Numbered from the stretch's first letter, positions 6,998 to 14,385 are shown. The stretch: 14,385 nt of DNA from Bradyrhizobiaceae bacterium (GCA_947475855.1 CANJPN010000103.1:1-14385); one strand, 5' to 3'. Notes: generated by a model from the letters alone, not told the origin. Numbers and translations: made by a program.

Positions 6998-7494
6998 GCG
7001 AGGTTCGCGAGCTCGACGGGTTGGTTGCGCGCGCGGACGCAGCGCTCGCCTTTGTGTGCGATCCAGAGCTGCCGTTTCTAACGATCCACGACCTCGGTAT
7101 CCTGCGGGGCGTGAGGCTCAATGACGGTTGCCTGGAGGTATCGATCTCGCCGACCTACTCGGGCTGCCCGGCGAACGACGTCATCGCGCTCGACATCGTA
7201 ACGACCCTGGCACGTGCCGGCATCGACAACACGCACGTTGTGATCGAGCGATATCCGCCTTGGACGACCGATTGGATCACCGAGGCCGGACGGGAGAAGC
7301 TCGCGCTGAACGGCATCTCGCCACCGCCGCGCGCTGCTGGCAAACGCGCGCTGTTCGATAACGCCGTCCACAACTGCCCTCAGTGCGGTTCTCGTGAGAC
7401 GGAGCTTTTATCAGCGTTCGGATCGACGGCCTGCAAGGCACATCACCGCTGCCTTCATTGCCGCGAACCGTTCGAGGCCTTCAAGTGCATCTGA
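6991..7494 (+). CDS. paaD: PaaD, Fe-S/diiron maturation factor for the epoxidase
   Basis: PaaD belongs to the MIP18/DUF59 family and is thought to help assemble the metal centres of the Paa epoxidase system. In this 167-residue protein the MIP18 domain (about residues 10-105) carries DPELPFLTIHDLGILRGV and the conserved Cys in TYSGCP (C59). A C-terminal zinc-ribbon-like segment has C129-P-Q-C132, C148, C154-L-H-C157 and a final C166. The start ATG overlaps the end of paaC in another frame (ATGGTAA), implying coupled translation. The gene lies between paaC and paaE as in other paa operons. Confidence 0.96.
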   Translation: MVSEVRELDGLVARADAALAFVCDPELPFLTIHDLGILRGVRLNDGCLEVSISPTYSGCPANDVIALDIVTTLARAGIDNTHVVIERYPPWTTDWITEAGREKLALNGISPPPRAAGKRALFDNAVHNCPQCGSRETELLSAFGSTACKAHHRCLHCREPFEAFKCI

Positions 7495-7534
7495 GGCTTG
7501 AGCTTTCCGCATCGGCGCCGGCTGGGACGACAAG

Positions 7535-8611
7535 ATGAGCGACGACTCTTACAAGCTGGACATCGCTGAAGTGAGGAGCGAGACACCTCATGCGCTCTCA
7601 ATCGGTCTCAGCGTCCCAGCCGCACTGTCCCAGACGTTCCAATTCGAGCCGGGGCAGCACATCGGTGTACGGGCGACGATCGACGGCAATGAAGTGCGGC
7701 GCACCTATTCGATCAGCTCGGGGCCGCAAGATCAGCTGCTCTGGATCACAATCAAGCGCGTTGATGACGGCCTCTTCTCGAGCTGGGCACATCGGAACTT
7801 GAGCGTTGGCGGCACCCTCGATTGCGCGAAGCCTTCTGGGCGGTTCATCGCGGAGGCAGCCAATAGGAGGATGTTGGCAATCGTCGCTGGCAGCGGCATC
7901 ACGCCAGTCGTCAGCATCATCGAGCATGCGTTGGCGCGCGATCCTGAATGCGCGATCTCGCTGATCTACGGCAGCCGAACCGTCGACGAAATCATCTTTC
8001 GTGAGCGGCTGGAAGGACTGAAGAACAACAACCTGCAGCGACTGCAGATCATCCATGTATTATCGCGAGACAGCGAAGCCGATGTGCCTGTTCTTTCTGG
8101 GCGCATCGATAGCGAGAAGATCGTCAAACTCGTCGGCAGCATGTCGCCAAGCGGCATCGACCAAGTTTTCCTGTGCGGACCCGACACGCTGATCAAGAAT
8201 GCGTTGTCGACACTGCTGGCGCTCGGCGTTGAACGCGGTCGTATCCGCTTCGAGTATTTCCGCACCGGCCCACAAGTCGTCGGCATGACGGTGGCCGAGA
8301 GAACGCACTCGAAAGAAACAGCAGTCGCGGCTGGCGCGGAGGTCATCGCGATCCTCGATGGAAGACGGCGCACATTTCACGTTCGCGAAGATCAGCACGT
8401 CATAGACGCGGGGCTCGCGCAGGGCGTGAAACTGCCCTATTCGTGCAAGGGTGGAATGTGCTGCACGTGTCGCGCGATGCTGGTCGAAGGCGAGATCGTG
8501 ATGGACCGCAATTTCTCGCTCCAGGAGTGGGAGATGGCGGCCGGTTTCGTGCTTACCTGTCAGTCGCGACCAGCCTCGTCGCGCGTCGTTCTCGACTACG
8601 ATCGCTCGTAG
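7535..8611 (+). CDS. paaE: Phenylacetyl-CoA epoxidase reductase PaaE
   Basis: PaaE carries electrons from NADPH through FAD and a [2Fe-2S] cluster to the PaaA diiron site. The 358-residue protein has an N-terminal FAD domain with RRTYSIS (residues 55-61), a nucleotide-binding domain with AGSGITPVVSII (118-129) and VFLCGPD (211-217), and a C-terminal plant-type ferredoxin domain. The cluster ligands are C304-x4-C309-x2-C312 and C342. The order FAD-NAD-ferredoxin and the length match PaaE. The ribosome binding site is weak (GGGACG). A 40-base gap follows paaD. Its end overlaps the convergent TetR gene by 16 bases. Confidence 0.97.
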   Translation: MSDDSYKLDIAEVRSETPHALSIGLSVPAALSQTFQFEPGQHIGVRATIDGNEVRRTYSISSGPQDQLLWITIKRVDDGLFSSWAHRNLSVGGTLDCAKPSGRFIAEAANRRMLAIVAGSGITPVVSIIEHALARDPECAISLIYGSRTVDEIIFRERLEGLKNNNLQRLQIIHVLSRDSEADVPVLSGRIDSEKIVKLVGSMSPSGIDQVFLCGPDTLIKNALSTLLALGVERGRIRFEYFRTGPQVVGMTVAERTHSKETAVAAGAEVIAILDGRRRTFHVREDQHVIDAGLAQGVKLPYSCKGGMCCTCRAMLVEGEIVMDRNFSLQEWEMAAGFVLTCQSRPASSRVVLDYDRS

Positions 8612-8612
8612 C
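8595..8612. other. Shared tail-to-tail end of paaE and the TetR gene
   Basis: The convergent genes overlap by 16 bases in the near-palindrome CTACGATCGCTCGTAG (8596-8611), which has two mismatched positions. Each strand therefore ends its protein in nearly the same way: Tyr-Asp-Arg-Ser-stop for PaaE and Tyr-Glu-Arg-Ser-stop for the TetR protein. No separate terminator is seen between them. Confidence 0.8.
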
Positions 8613-9249
8613 CCCGTGTCCGAGCCGAGCGTCCATCATTGGCCGATTGTGGCTCGCCCAAACCCGAAATGCCCTGTGTCATGATGCGCGTGACAAGGTC
8701 GGCATACTGCGCGCGCGACAACGGCCCGTCGGACTTGAACCAGAGGTAGGACCAATTGACGATGCCGAACAGCGACATGGTGACGGGCTTCAGAAGTTTT
8801 CGCCCGCGTTTCAACGACGGGTTCACGTCCGAGAGCGCCGAAGCAAAGCGCGCGACCAATCTGCGCTCGAAATCCTTAAGTGCGTCCTGGCGGACAACTG
8901 GAAGTGAACCCAGATCGTTGATCTGCACCCGATGAGTGGCGTCGACGCCCTCGTAGGCGACCAGCAGTGCGTTTATGAGCGCGTGCAACCGTTGCAGCGG
9001 CTTGATGCCCGGCTTGTCCGCCTCCGCAACAATCTCCTCGATCGCCGTGAAATGCGCGTGGAGGATGTCGAACAGCAGTTGCTCCTTATTCTCGTAGTAG
9101 TGGTAGAGCAGCGCTTTCGATGTGCCGCACGCGACCGCAATCTCGGACATGGACGAACGCGAATAGCCGCGCTCGGCAAACAATTTCGTCGCGCGGTCGA
9201 GTATCGCTCGGCGCTTGGAATCGTGGTCGGATGCGCGGGTACGGGCCAT
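8596..9249 (-). CDS. paaR: TetR-family regulator, PaaR-like
   Basis: This is a 217-residue TetR-family DNA-binding protein. The N-terminal helix-turn-helix (about residues 13-60) reads AILDRATKLFAERGYSRSSMSEIAVACGTSKALLYHYYENKEQLL, and the rest is a helical ligand domain. It begins six bases after the paaK stop and is the last gene of the paaG-paaI-paaK unit. Regulators called PaaR in other bacteria are TetR proteins that repress paa genes and respond to phenylacetyl-CoA; that role is inferred here from family and position. The palindrome in front of paaG and paaN (11995-12016) is the natural candidate operator. The gene symbol is provisional. No strong ribosome binding site is seen, so it may be coupled to paaK translation. 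Confidence 0.85.
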   Translation of the reverse strand: MARTRASDHDSKRRAILDRATKLFAERGYSRSSMSEIAVACGTSKALLYHYYENKEQLLFDILHAHFTAIEEIVAEADKPGIKPLQRLHALINALLVAYEGVDATHRVQINDLGSLPVVRQDALKDFERRLVARFASALSDVNPSLKRGRKLLKPVTMSLFGIVNWSYLWFKSDGPLSRAQYADLVTRIMTQGISGLGEPQSANDGRSARTRGYERS

Positions 9250-9255
9250 TCGGGT

Positions 9256-10566
9256 TCAAACCTTCGGTCGGTTGTCGACGACGCGTCGCGCCTTGCCAGC
9301 CGAACGCTCGACGGCGCCGGGATCAAGTACTGTAACCTTCGCCGTCACGCCGATGCGATCCTTGATCCGCCGAGCCAATCTGTCTGCGGCGCCTTGCCTT
9401 ACATCAGCGGAATTCGCTTCCGGTCGCGCCTCGACAAGAACCTCGAATAGGTCGAGCCTGTCACTTCGCGTCAGCACGACCTGGTAGTGTCCGGCAAGCT
9501 GATCGATCTCTAGAAGCAGCTCCTCCACCTGCGTCGGGAACACGTTGACCCCGCGGACGATCATCATATCGTCCGAACGTCCGGTGATTTTCTCCATGCG
9601 CCGCATGCTACGTGCGGTACCCGGCAACAGCCGTGTCAGATCGCGGGTGCGATATCGCACGACCGGCATCGCCTCCTTCGTCAGCGACGTAAATACAAGC
9701 TCGCCGATCTCGCCATCAGGCAGCACCTTGCCGGTGACGGGATCGATGACCTCGGGATAGAAGTGGTCCTCCCAGACATGCAGCCCGTCCTTGGTCTCGA
9801 CGCACTCGTTGGCGACGCCGGGTCCCATCACCTCCGACAAGCCGTAGATGTCGACCGCGTGCATGTCGAAGGCCTGCTCGATCTCGCTACGCATCGAGTT
9901 GGTCCACGGCTCGGCGCCGAAGATTCCGACTTTGAGAGACGATCTGCGGGGATCGATGCGCTGCTTCTTGAACTCGTCGAGGATCGACAGCATGTAGCTC
10001 GGCGTCACCATGATGATGTCGGGCTTGAAATCTTCGATCAACTGCACCTGCCGCTCGGTCATACCGCCGGAGACGGGAACCGTCATACAGCCCAGGCGCT
10101 CCGAGCCGTAGTGCGCGCCCAGGCCGCCCGTGAACAGCCCATACCCGTAGGCGACATGAAGAATCATGCCGCGACGGCCACCCGAAGCGCGGATCGAACG
10201 CGCCATCAGATCGGACCAGGTGTCGATATCGTTCCTGGTGTAGCCGACCACAGTCGGCTTTCCCGTGGTGCCCGACGACGCATGGACCCGCACGATGCCG
10301 TCCTGCGGAACCGCGAACATCCCGAACGGATAATTCTGGCGCAGGTCGTCCTTTGCCGTGAATGGGAAACGCGCGAGATCGTCGAGCGATTTCAGGTCGT
10401 CGGGGTGAACGCCGGCCTTGTCGAACTTCTTCCACGTGTATTGTACGTTGTCGTAGACGTGCCGAAGCGTCCACTTCAGGCGCTTCAATTGCAGCGCTGA
10501 GATCTCGTCTCGCGAAGCGATCTCGATGGGCTCGAGCTCTTCGCGCTTGGGTGTCAGGTCGAGCAT
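9256..10566 (-). CDS. paaK: Phenylacetate-CoA ligase
   Basis: PaaK activates phenylacetate with ATP and CoA to phenylacetyl-CoA in the cytosol, the entry step of the pathway. The 436-residue protein carries SSGTTGKPT (97-105, phosphate loop), FGAEPWTNSMR, DIYGLSEVMGPG (239-250), RYRTRD (304-309) and the hinge region ITGRSDDMMIVRGVNVFPTQVE, all typical of PaaK. The C-terminal AMP-binding domain follows (AKVTVLDPGAVERSAGKARRVVD). The frame is open to 10665, but the ATG at 10566 has GGGAGGGG nine bases upstream and gives the family length. It sits between paaI (98 bases upstream) and the TetR gene. Confidence 0.97.
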   Translation of the reverse strand: MLDLTPKREELEPIEIASRDEISALQLKRLKWTLRHVYDNVQYTWKKFDKAGVHPDDLKSLDDLARFPFTAKDDLRQNYPFGMFAVPQDGIVRVHASSGTTGKPTVVGYTRNDIDTWSDLMARSIRASGGRRGMILHVAYGYGLFTGGLGAHYGSERLGCMTVPVSGGMTERQVQLIEDFKPDIIMVTPSYMLSILDEFKKQRIDPRRSSLKVGIFGAEPWTNSMRSEIEQAFDMHAVDIYGLSEVMGPGVANECVETKDGLHVWEDHFYPEVIDPVTGKVLPDGEIGELVFTSLTKEAMPVVRYRTRDLTRLLPGTARSMRRMEKITGRSDDMMIVRGVNVFPTQVEELLLEIDQLAGHYQVVLTRSDRLDLFEVLVEARPEANSADVRQGAADRLARRIKDRIGVTAKVTVLDPGAVERSAGKARRVVDNRPKV

Positions 10567-10664
10567 GGCGTCTATCCCCTCCCTTTTGCGTTTGGCCGGC
10601 GCGGACTTCGCTGCCAGCGGCGCTGTTATCGACTGGATGCACGCCAGGTGCGCGCCTGGTCGCA

Positions 10665-11096
10665 CTACGGAACCAACTGACCCTCGATCACGCGCGAATG
10701 ACCGCGAAACTCGGCGATCACCTTACCGTCACCGCCGGTGACCGTGATGTCGTAGATGCCGCTGCGAGCCGAGCGCGATCGTTCGACCGCCATTGCAATC
10801 ATACGGTCGCCGCGCTTGCCTGGGCGGATGAACGTCACAGAGCAATGCTGGGCCACCGCGTTCTGGTTGTGTGAATTGCACGCGAATGCAAATGCGCTGT
10901 CGGCGAGCGTGAAAATGTAACCGCCGTGGCACATGCCGTGACCGTTGGTCATGTTGTCCGTGATCGTCATGGCCATCGTCGCGCGGCCAGCGCCGACATC
11001 GACGAGCTCCATGCCGAGAGCGCGCGATGCGTTGTCACTCGTCCACATGGCGTCGGCACAGGCGCGTGCAAGCTTTTCGGCATTCGACTGCTGCAT
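10665..11096 (-). CDS. paaI: Phenylacetyl-CoA pathway thioesterase PaaI
   Basis: PaaI is a hotdog-fold thioesterase that hydrolyses CoA esters of the pathway, thought to release CoA when ring-epoxide or hydroxylated intermediates build up. The 143-residue protein shows the PaaI active site NGHGMCHGGYIFTLADSAFAFACNS, with N51, H57-G-G and D66, and the later QHCSVTFIRPGKRGDRMIA. A GTG (11114) and an ATG (11102) in frame are possible earlier starts; I chose the ATG at 11096 because GGAG lies six bases before it. It is 41 bases downstream of paaG in the same operon. Confidence 0.94.
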   Translation of the reverse strand: MQQSNAEKLARACADAMWTSDNASRALGMELVDVGAGRATMAMTITDNMTNGHGMCHGGYIFTLADSAFAFACNSHNQNAVAQHCSVTFIRPGKRGDRMIAMAVERSRSARSGIYDITVTGGDGKVIAEFRGHSRVIEGQLVP

Positions 11097-11137
11097 GCAC
11101 ATCTCCAGCTTCACAATTGCTCGAGGGACTCAAGTGA

Positions 11138-11938
11138 TCATCGTGGCGGCGGCTTCCCGGTGAAACAAGGTTGGCGCTTCTCGATGAATGCCGCGACGCC
11201 CTCGGCGTAATCTTCACTTGCCCCGGCGAGGCGTTGAAGATCGCGCTCGACGTTCAGCTGTTCCTCGAGGCTCGCGCAAGCGCTGGCGTGAATCGCCTGC
11301 TTGGTCAGTCCTAGGCCATAGGTCGGCTGGGTGGCGAGACGTATCGCCATATCTTGCGCGATCGTCATGAGTTGATCGTCCGGTACGGCTTTCCAGATCA
11401 TACCCCACGCCTCCGCTTGCTCGGCGGTGATATCATCACCAAGAATAGTAAGTGCTTTCGCCCGTGCTTCACCTAAAAGTCTCGGCAATAGCCAGGTGCC
11501 TCCGCTGTCGGGAACGAGGCCCAGTTTGCAGAACGGCTGGATAAATTTTGCAGAGCGCGCCGCGAGGACGATATCGCAGGCGAGAGCGACATTCGCACCA
11601 GCTCCCGCAGCGGTACCGTTGACGGCGCAGATAACGGGCTTGCCGAGATTTCGAATAGCGCGAACGATCGGGTTCCACTGGATTTCCAGAACGCGCCCGA
11701 GATCGACAGGTGGCGCATCCGGCTTCTGCAGGACTTCAGCCAGATCCTGGCCGGCGCTGAAAGCTTTCCCAGCCCCCGTCACAATCACCGCACGGATCGC
11801 TTCCGACTTGGCGCCATCGAGAGCCACGAGAAAACCTTGCGCCATCGCGGCGTCGAATGCATTGAGCTTGTCCGGACGGGCGAGCGTGATCGTGCGAACT
11901 GCGTGCACGTCTTCGATCAGAATCGTTTGGACAACCAT
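11138..11938 (-). CDS. paaG: 1,2-epoxyphenylacetyl-CoA isomerase PaaG
   Basis: PaaG is a crotonase-fold isomerase that converts the ring epoxide into the seven-membered oxepin-CoA; related enzymes also shift the double bond in later intermediates. In this 266-residue protein the CoA-binding/oxyanion region reads AGKAFSAGQDL (56-66) and NGTAAGAGANVALACD. The catalytic-type Asp is D144 in KLGLVPDSGGTW, the pattern that separates PaaG from enoyl-CoA hydratases such as PaaF, which carry two glutamates. The ATG at 11938 has GGGAG eight bases upstream; an earlier in-frame GTG at 11953 lies on top of that site and is less likely. It is the first gene of the minus-strand operon and diverges from paaN. 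Confidence 0.92.
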   Translation of the reverse strand: MVVQTILIEDVHAVRTITLARPDKLNAFDAAMAQGFLVALDGAKSEAIRAVIVTGAGKAFSAGQDLAEVLQKPDAPPVDLGRVLEIQWNPIVRAIRNLGKPVICAVNGTAAGAGANVALACDIVLAARSAKFIQPFCKLGLVPDSGGTWLLPRLLGEARAKALTILGDDITAEQAEAWGMIWKAVPDDQLMTIAQDMAIRLATQPTYGLGLTKQAIHASACASLEEQLNVERDLQRLAGASEDYAEGVAAFIEKRQPCFTGKPPPR

Positions 11939-11994
11939 GGTCGTCTCTCCCACTCCCTCTCCATTTTAGCGGGAGGGTCGCTGGAATTTCTTGC

Positions 11995-12016
11995 ATTGAC
12001 CGTCCAGCCGGTCAAT
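11995..12016. promoter_or_regulatory. Perfect TetR-style palindrome between paaG and paaN
   Basis: ATTGACCG (11995-12002) and CGGTCAAT (12009-12016) are perfect 8-base arms around a 6-base centre. A TATATT (12016-12021) at its right end could be the -10 of the paaN promoter, and TTGACC on the minus strand could serve as the -35 for paaG, so a bound protein could block both directions. Size and symmetry suit a TetR dimer, and the TetR gene is the last member of the paaG operon. The assignment is inferred; I saw no second copy in the other promoter regions. Confidence 0.65.
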
Positions 12017-12076
12017 ATATTCGTTGAAGCCGCGAGAACAGCGGACGCGGACGGACGAAAGCGGAGGACGCTCGGT

Positions 12077-13753
12077 ATGGCCGGCTTATTCGAAAAGCAC
12101 CGCGTTACGCTAGACAAAGCGATAGAAGTCGCGGCCGCCCGAACCTACTGGAGCGCATATCCAGAAGCGCCGAGCGGCAAGATCTACGGCGAGACTGCGA
12201 AAGCCGACGCCGAGGCCGCCTTTATTGCGATGCGCGGCAAGCCTTTCGATCTGGGACAGAATGCCGGCCACACGGTCGGGCAGGAAAAGAGCCCTTGGGG
12301 CTTCGATCTCGGAATCAGCTATGCGGCGCCCAGCGTCGCGGAACTTATCGAGCGCGGCACGGCGGCTGGCAAACGATGGGCATGTGCGTCGGGTGACGAA
12401 CGTGCAGGTATCTGCCTCGAGATCCTTCATCGCATCAACCGGCAGAGCTTTCTGATCGGTAACGCGGTCATGCACACAACCGGGCAAGGCTTCGCGATGG
12501 CGTTCCAAGCCGGTGGGCCACATGCGCAGGACCGCGGCCTGGAGGCCGTCGCCTATGCCGTGATGGAGATGCGCAAAGTGCCGAAGGCCGCGCTATGGGA
12601 AAAGCCGCAAGGCGGCGGGCAGGAGCCGCTGCGTCTAGAGAAGTCATGGCGGATCATTCCCCGTGGAATCGGCGTCGTCGTGGGGTGCGCGACCTTCCCG
12701 ACTTGGAATGGATACCCAGGGCTGTTCGCCAGCTTGGCGACCGGCAACTCCGTGATCGTGAAACCGCATCCGATGGCGATCCTGCCCATGGCGATTACGC
12801 TCAGGATCGCGCGAGCGGTGCTCGTCGAGGAAGGCTACGACGCAGATGTCGTGCAGCTCGCGCCCGACAATCTTGACCAACCAATCGCAAAGGAATTGGT
12901 CACTCACCCCGCGGTCGGCATCGTCGACTTCACCGGGTCGAACGCGTTCGGCCAATGGGTGCGCGAAAACGCCCGTGACAAGCAGGTCTACACCGAGGAG
13001 GCCGGCGTCAACTCGATCGTCATAGACTCGACGTCGAACTACAAGGGCATGTGCCAGAACATCGCTTTCTCTCTATCGCTCTACTCGGGTCAGATGTGCA
13101 CCGCACCGCAGAACATCTACGTTCCGCGCGGCGGCATTGCTACGGACGAAGGCCACAAGTCGCTCGAGGATGTGACACGCGGAATTGCGAGCGCCGTGGA
13201 AAAGCTCGTATCGAGCCCAGAGCGCGCCGCAGGTGTTCTCGGCGCGATCCAGAACCCAGCAACGCTGGATCGCGTCAAAGCGGTTTCGGCCAAAGGGAAA
13301 GTCGCTCTAGCGAGCACGTCCTACGAACCGCCCGGCACGTCCGGCGCGCGTACTGCAACGCCCGCGATCCTGACGGCCGATGCCGGCAATCCGGCCGACG
13401 ACGCGCTGGTATCATCCGAGCAGTTCGGACCAATCAGTTTCATTGTGGCAACGAACACGACATCGCAGGCGATCGCCCTCGCGGCCGGGCTCGCTCGCGC
13501 CAAGGGGGCGATCACGGCTGCGATTTACTCGACCAGCGGGGCGACTATCGTCGAAGCAGCAGACGCTTTCGCCCAAGCCGGCGTGAACCTGTCCTGCAAT
13601 CTCACTGGCGGCATTTTCGTCAACCAGAGCGCGGCGTTCAGTGACTACCACGTTTCCGGTGCGAACCCCGCTGGCAATGCGTCCCTGACGGACGCAGCAT
13701 TCGTCGCCAACCGCTTCCGCGTGGCAGGCCTGCGGCGGCCGGCGGGGGGATGA
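12077..13753 (+). CDS. paaN: PaaN-type aldehyde dehydrogenase (oxepin-CoA ring-opening route)
   Basis: This is a 558-residue aldehyde-dehydrogenase-fold protein of the phenylacetate-specific PaaN/PaaZ family. It should oxidise the semialdehyde-CoA formed by ring opening, with NADP. Visible features are VKPHP (K229, cofactor region), DFTGSNAFG (284-292), TEEAGVNS with a candidate general-base Glu at 307/308, and the catalytic Cys C341 in YSGQMCTAPQNIYVP. E. coli PaaZ is longer and fused to a C-terminal MaoC-like hydratase; this protein ends at VAGLRRPAGG without one, so the ring-opening hydratase must come from another gene. The frame opens far upstream, but the ATG at 12077 has GGAGG nine bases before it and gives the expected family N-terminus. 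It diverges from paaG. Confidence 0.93.
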   Translation: MAGLFEKHRVTLDKAIEVAAARTYWSAYPEAPSGKIYGETAKADAEAAFIAMRGKPFDLGQNAGHTVGQEKSPWGFDLGISYAAPSVAELIERGTAAGKRWACASGDERAGICLEILHRINRQSFLIGNAVMHTTGQGFAMAFQAGGPHAQDRGLEAVAYAVMEMRKVPKAALWEKPQGGGQEPLRLEKSWRIIPRGIGVVVGCATFPTWNGYPGLFASLATGNSVIVKPHPMAILPMAITLRIARAVLVEEGYDADVVQLAPDNLDQPIAKELVTHPAVGIVDFTGSNAFGQWVRENARDKQVYTEEAGVNSIVIDSTSNYKGMCQNIAFSLSLYSGQMCTAPQNIYVPRGGIATDEGHKSLEDVTRGIASAVEKLVSSPERAAGVLGAIQNPATLDRVKAVSAKGKVALASTSYEPPGTSGARTATPAILTADAGNPADDALVSSEQFGPISFIVATNTTSQAIALAAGLARAKGAITAAIYSTSGATIVEAADAFAQAGVNLSCNLTGGIFVNQSAAFSDYHVSGANPAGNASLTDAAFVANRFRVAGLRRPAGG

Positions 13754-13900
13754 TCGAGCGCTGGATTCCATGGCGGGGAGGCGTTCAGCAACACCTCGAT
13801 CACTCAAGCCCGGCAAGTGAGACGGGAGACGAATTGTTTGTCGCCTGGAAAAGTGCACTACTTCGATGTCAGCCAAGTCAAAGATCTAGGGAGGATCGGC

Positions 13901-14385
13901 ATGAGGAAGACAATGATCGGCGCGAGTCTGCTCGCTGCCGGGCTTGCAATATCCGCGAGCAACGCGATTGCCCAAATTACGCTCAACGCCAGCGGATGGG
14001 TGCCGCCGTCGCATCCACTCGTCAACGACATGATGATGCCGTTCTGCAAGGACGTTGAGAACGACACCGGCGGTCGGGTCAAGTGCAACCTGCTGCCGAA
14101 GGCCGTCGTCGCGCCGCCACAGACGTTCGACGCCGTTCGCGACGGCCTCGCCGATATCTCCTTCACCGTGCACGGATATACGCCCGGCCGGTTCCCGATC
14201 TCGGAAGTCGCGGAGTTTCCGTTCCTCGGCGACACCTCGGAAGCCGTCTCGGTCGCCTACCAGCGCCTCTATGAGCGCGAGCTGAAGAAATTCGACGAGC
14301 ACAAAGGTGTGCACACGCTCGCCGTGTTCACGCACGGGCCCGGCCAGATCTTCAACACCAAGCGCGCGATCACGTCGCTCAAGGA
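13901..14385 (+). CDS. TRAP transporter substrate-binding protein, DctP type (partial)
   Basis: This gene runs off the right edge after 161 codons. The protein starts MRKTMIGASLLAAGLAISASNAIA, a clear Sec signal peptide with likely cleavage after AIA (residue 24). A periplasmic domain of the DctP/TRAP family follows: LNASGWVPPSHPLVNDMMMPFCKDVEN, FDAVRDGLADISFTVHGYTPGRFPISEVAEFPFL, then YQRLYERELKKFDEHKGVHTLAVFTHGPGQIF. GGGAGG six bases before the ATG supports the start. It would bind a carboxylate in the periplasm for a TRAP permease, presumably encoded beyond the window. Phenylacetate or a related aromatic acid is a reasonable guess from the neighbourhood, not from the sequence. Confidence 0.9.
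   Translation, partial: MRKTMIGASLLAAGLAISASNAIAQITLNASGWVPPSHPLVNDMMMPFCKDVENDTGGRVKCNLLPKAVVAPPQTFDAVRDGLADISFTVHGYTPGRFPISEVAEFPFLGDTSEAVSVAYQRLYERELKKFDEHKGVHTLAVFTHGPGQIFNTKRAITSLK

Noticed and set aside
9763..10500. 245-codon open frame on the plus strand
   Set aside because: It is wholly antisense to paaK, whose motifs and length are unambiguous.
10567..10665. N-terminal extension of paaK
   Set aside because: The frame is open, but the ATG at 10566 has a strong ribosome binding site and gives the usual family length; the extension has no conserved sequence.
11837..12076. 80-codon N-terminal extension of paaN
   Set aside because: It would run through the divergent promoter region, the palindrome and the start of paaG; the ATG at 12077 has GGAGG upstream.
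13800..13830. Possible terminator after paaN (TCACT/AGTGA arms)
   Set aside because: The arms are only five bases with an 11-base loop and no T-run follows, so it is not supported.
1..14385. Mobile element, CRISPR array or RNA gene
   Set aside because: I found no transposase, integrase, terminal repeats, regularly spaced repeats or tRNA/rRNA-like sequence in the window.

Overview
This window carries the core of an aerobic phenylacetate (phenylacetyl-CoA) catabolic cluster, bordered by signalling and transport genes. High G+C, short 4-7 base gene overlaps, purine-rich ribosome binding sites and the protein sequences suggest an alphaproteobacterium, plausibly of the Bradyrhizobium/Rhodopseudomonas group. 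That placement is inference; no rRNA or tRNA is present.

Layout. 1-788 (minus): an OmpR-type response regulator, overlapped by the start of its membrane-anchored partner, very likely a histidine kinase, which runs off the left edge. 917-1837 (minus): an OxyR-like LysR regulator that lacks the peroxidatic cysteine, with a good LysR-type box upstream. 1838-2303: no convincing gene. 2304-3611 (minus): a hotdog thioesterase followed by an alpha/beta hydrolase of the meta-cleavage-product hydrolase type. They diverge from paaX at 3845-4768 (plus).

4846-8611 (plus): paaABCDE, the complete five-gene set for the phenylacetyl-CoA 1,2-epoxidase (diiron PaaA, PaaB, PaaC, the Fe-S maturation factor PaaD and the reductase PaaE). 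A sigma70-like promoter between paaX and paaA is bracketed by an inverted repeat, a likely PaaX operator. 8596-11938 (minus): an operon reading paaG, paaI, paaK and a TetR regulator (PaaR-like), which meets paaE tail to tail. 12077-13753 (plus): paaN, an aldehyde dehydrogenase of the PaaZ/PaaN family without a MaoC hydratase domain. A perfect TetR-style palindrome lies in the paaG/paaN divergent region. 13901-14385 (plus): the start of a TRAP (DctP-type) substrate-binding protein with a signal peptide, cut by the right edge.

How it fits together: PaaK makes phenylacetyl-CoA, PaaABCE epoxidises it, PaaG isomerises the epoxide to the oxepin, and PaaN oxidises the ring-opened aldehyde once a separate hydratase has opened the ring. 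PaaI can recover stalled CoA esters. The TRAP protein may bring in an aromatic or carboxylic acid. The ring-opening hydratase and the beta-oxidation genes paaF, paaH and paaJ are not in the window. The most notable features are two regulators of different families, each apparently with its own operator controlling a different half of the pathway; the OxyR-like protein with an altered redox centre; and the unassigned hydrolase/thioesterase pair beside paaX.
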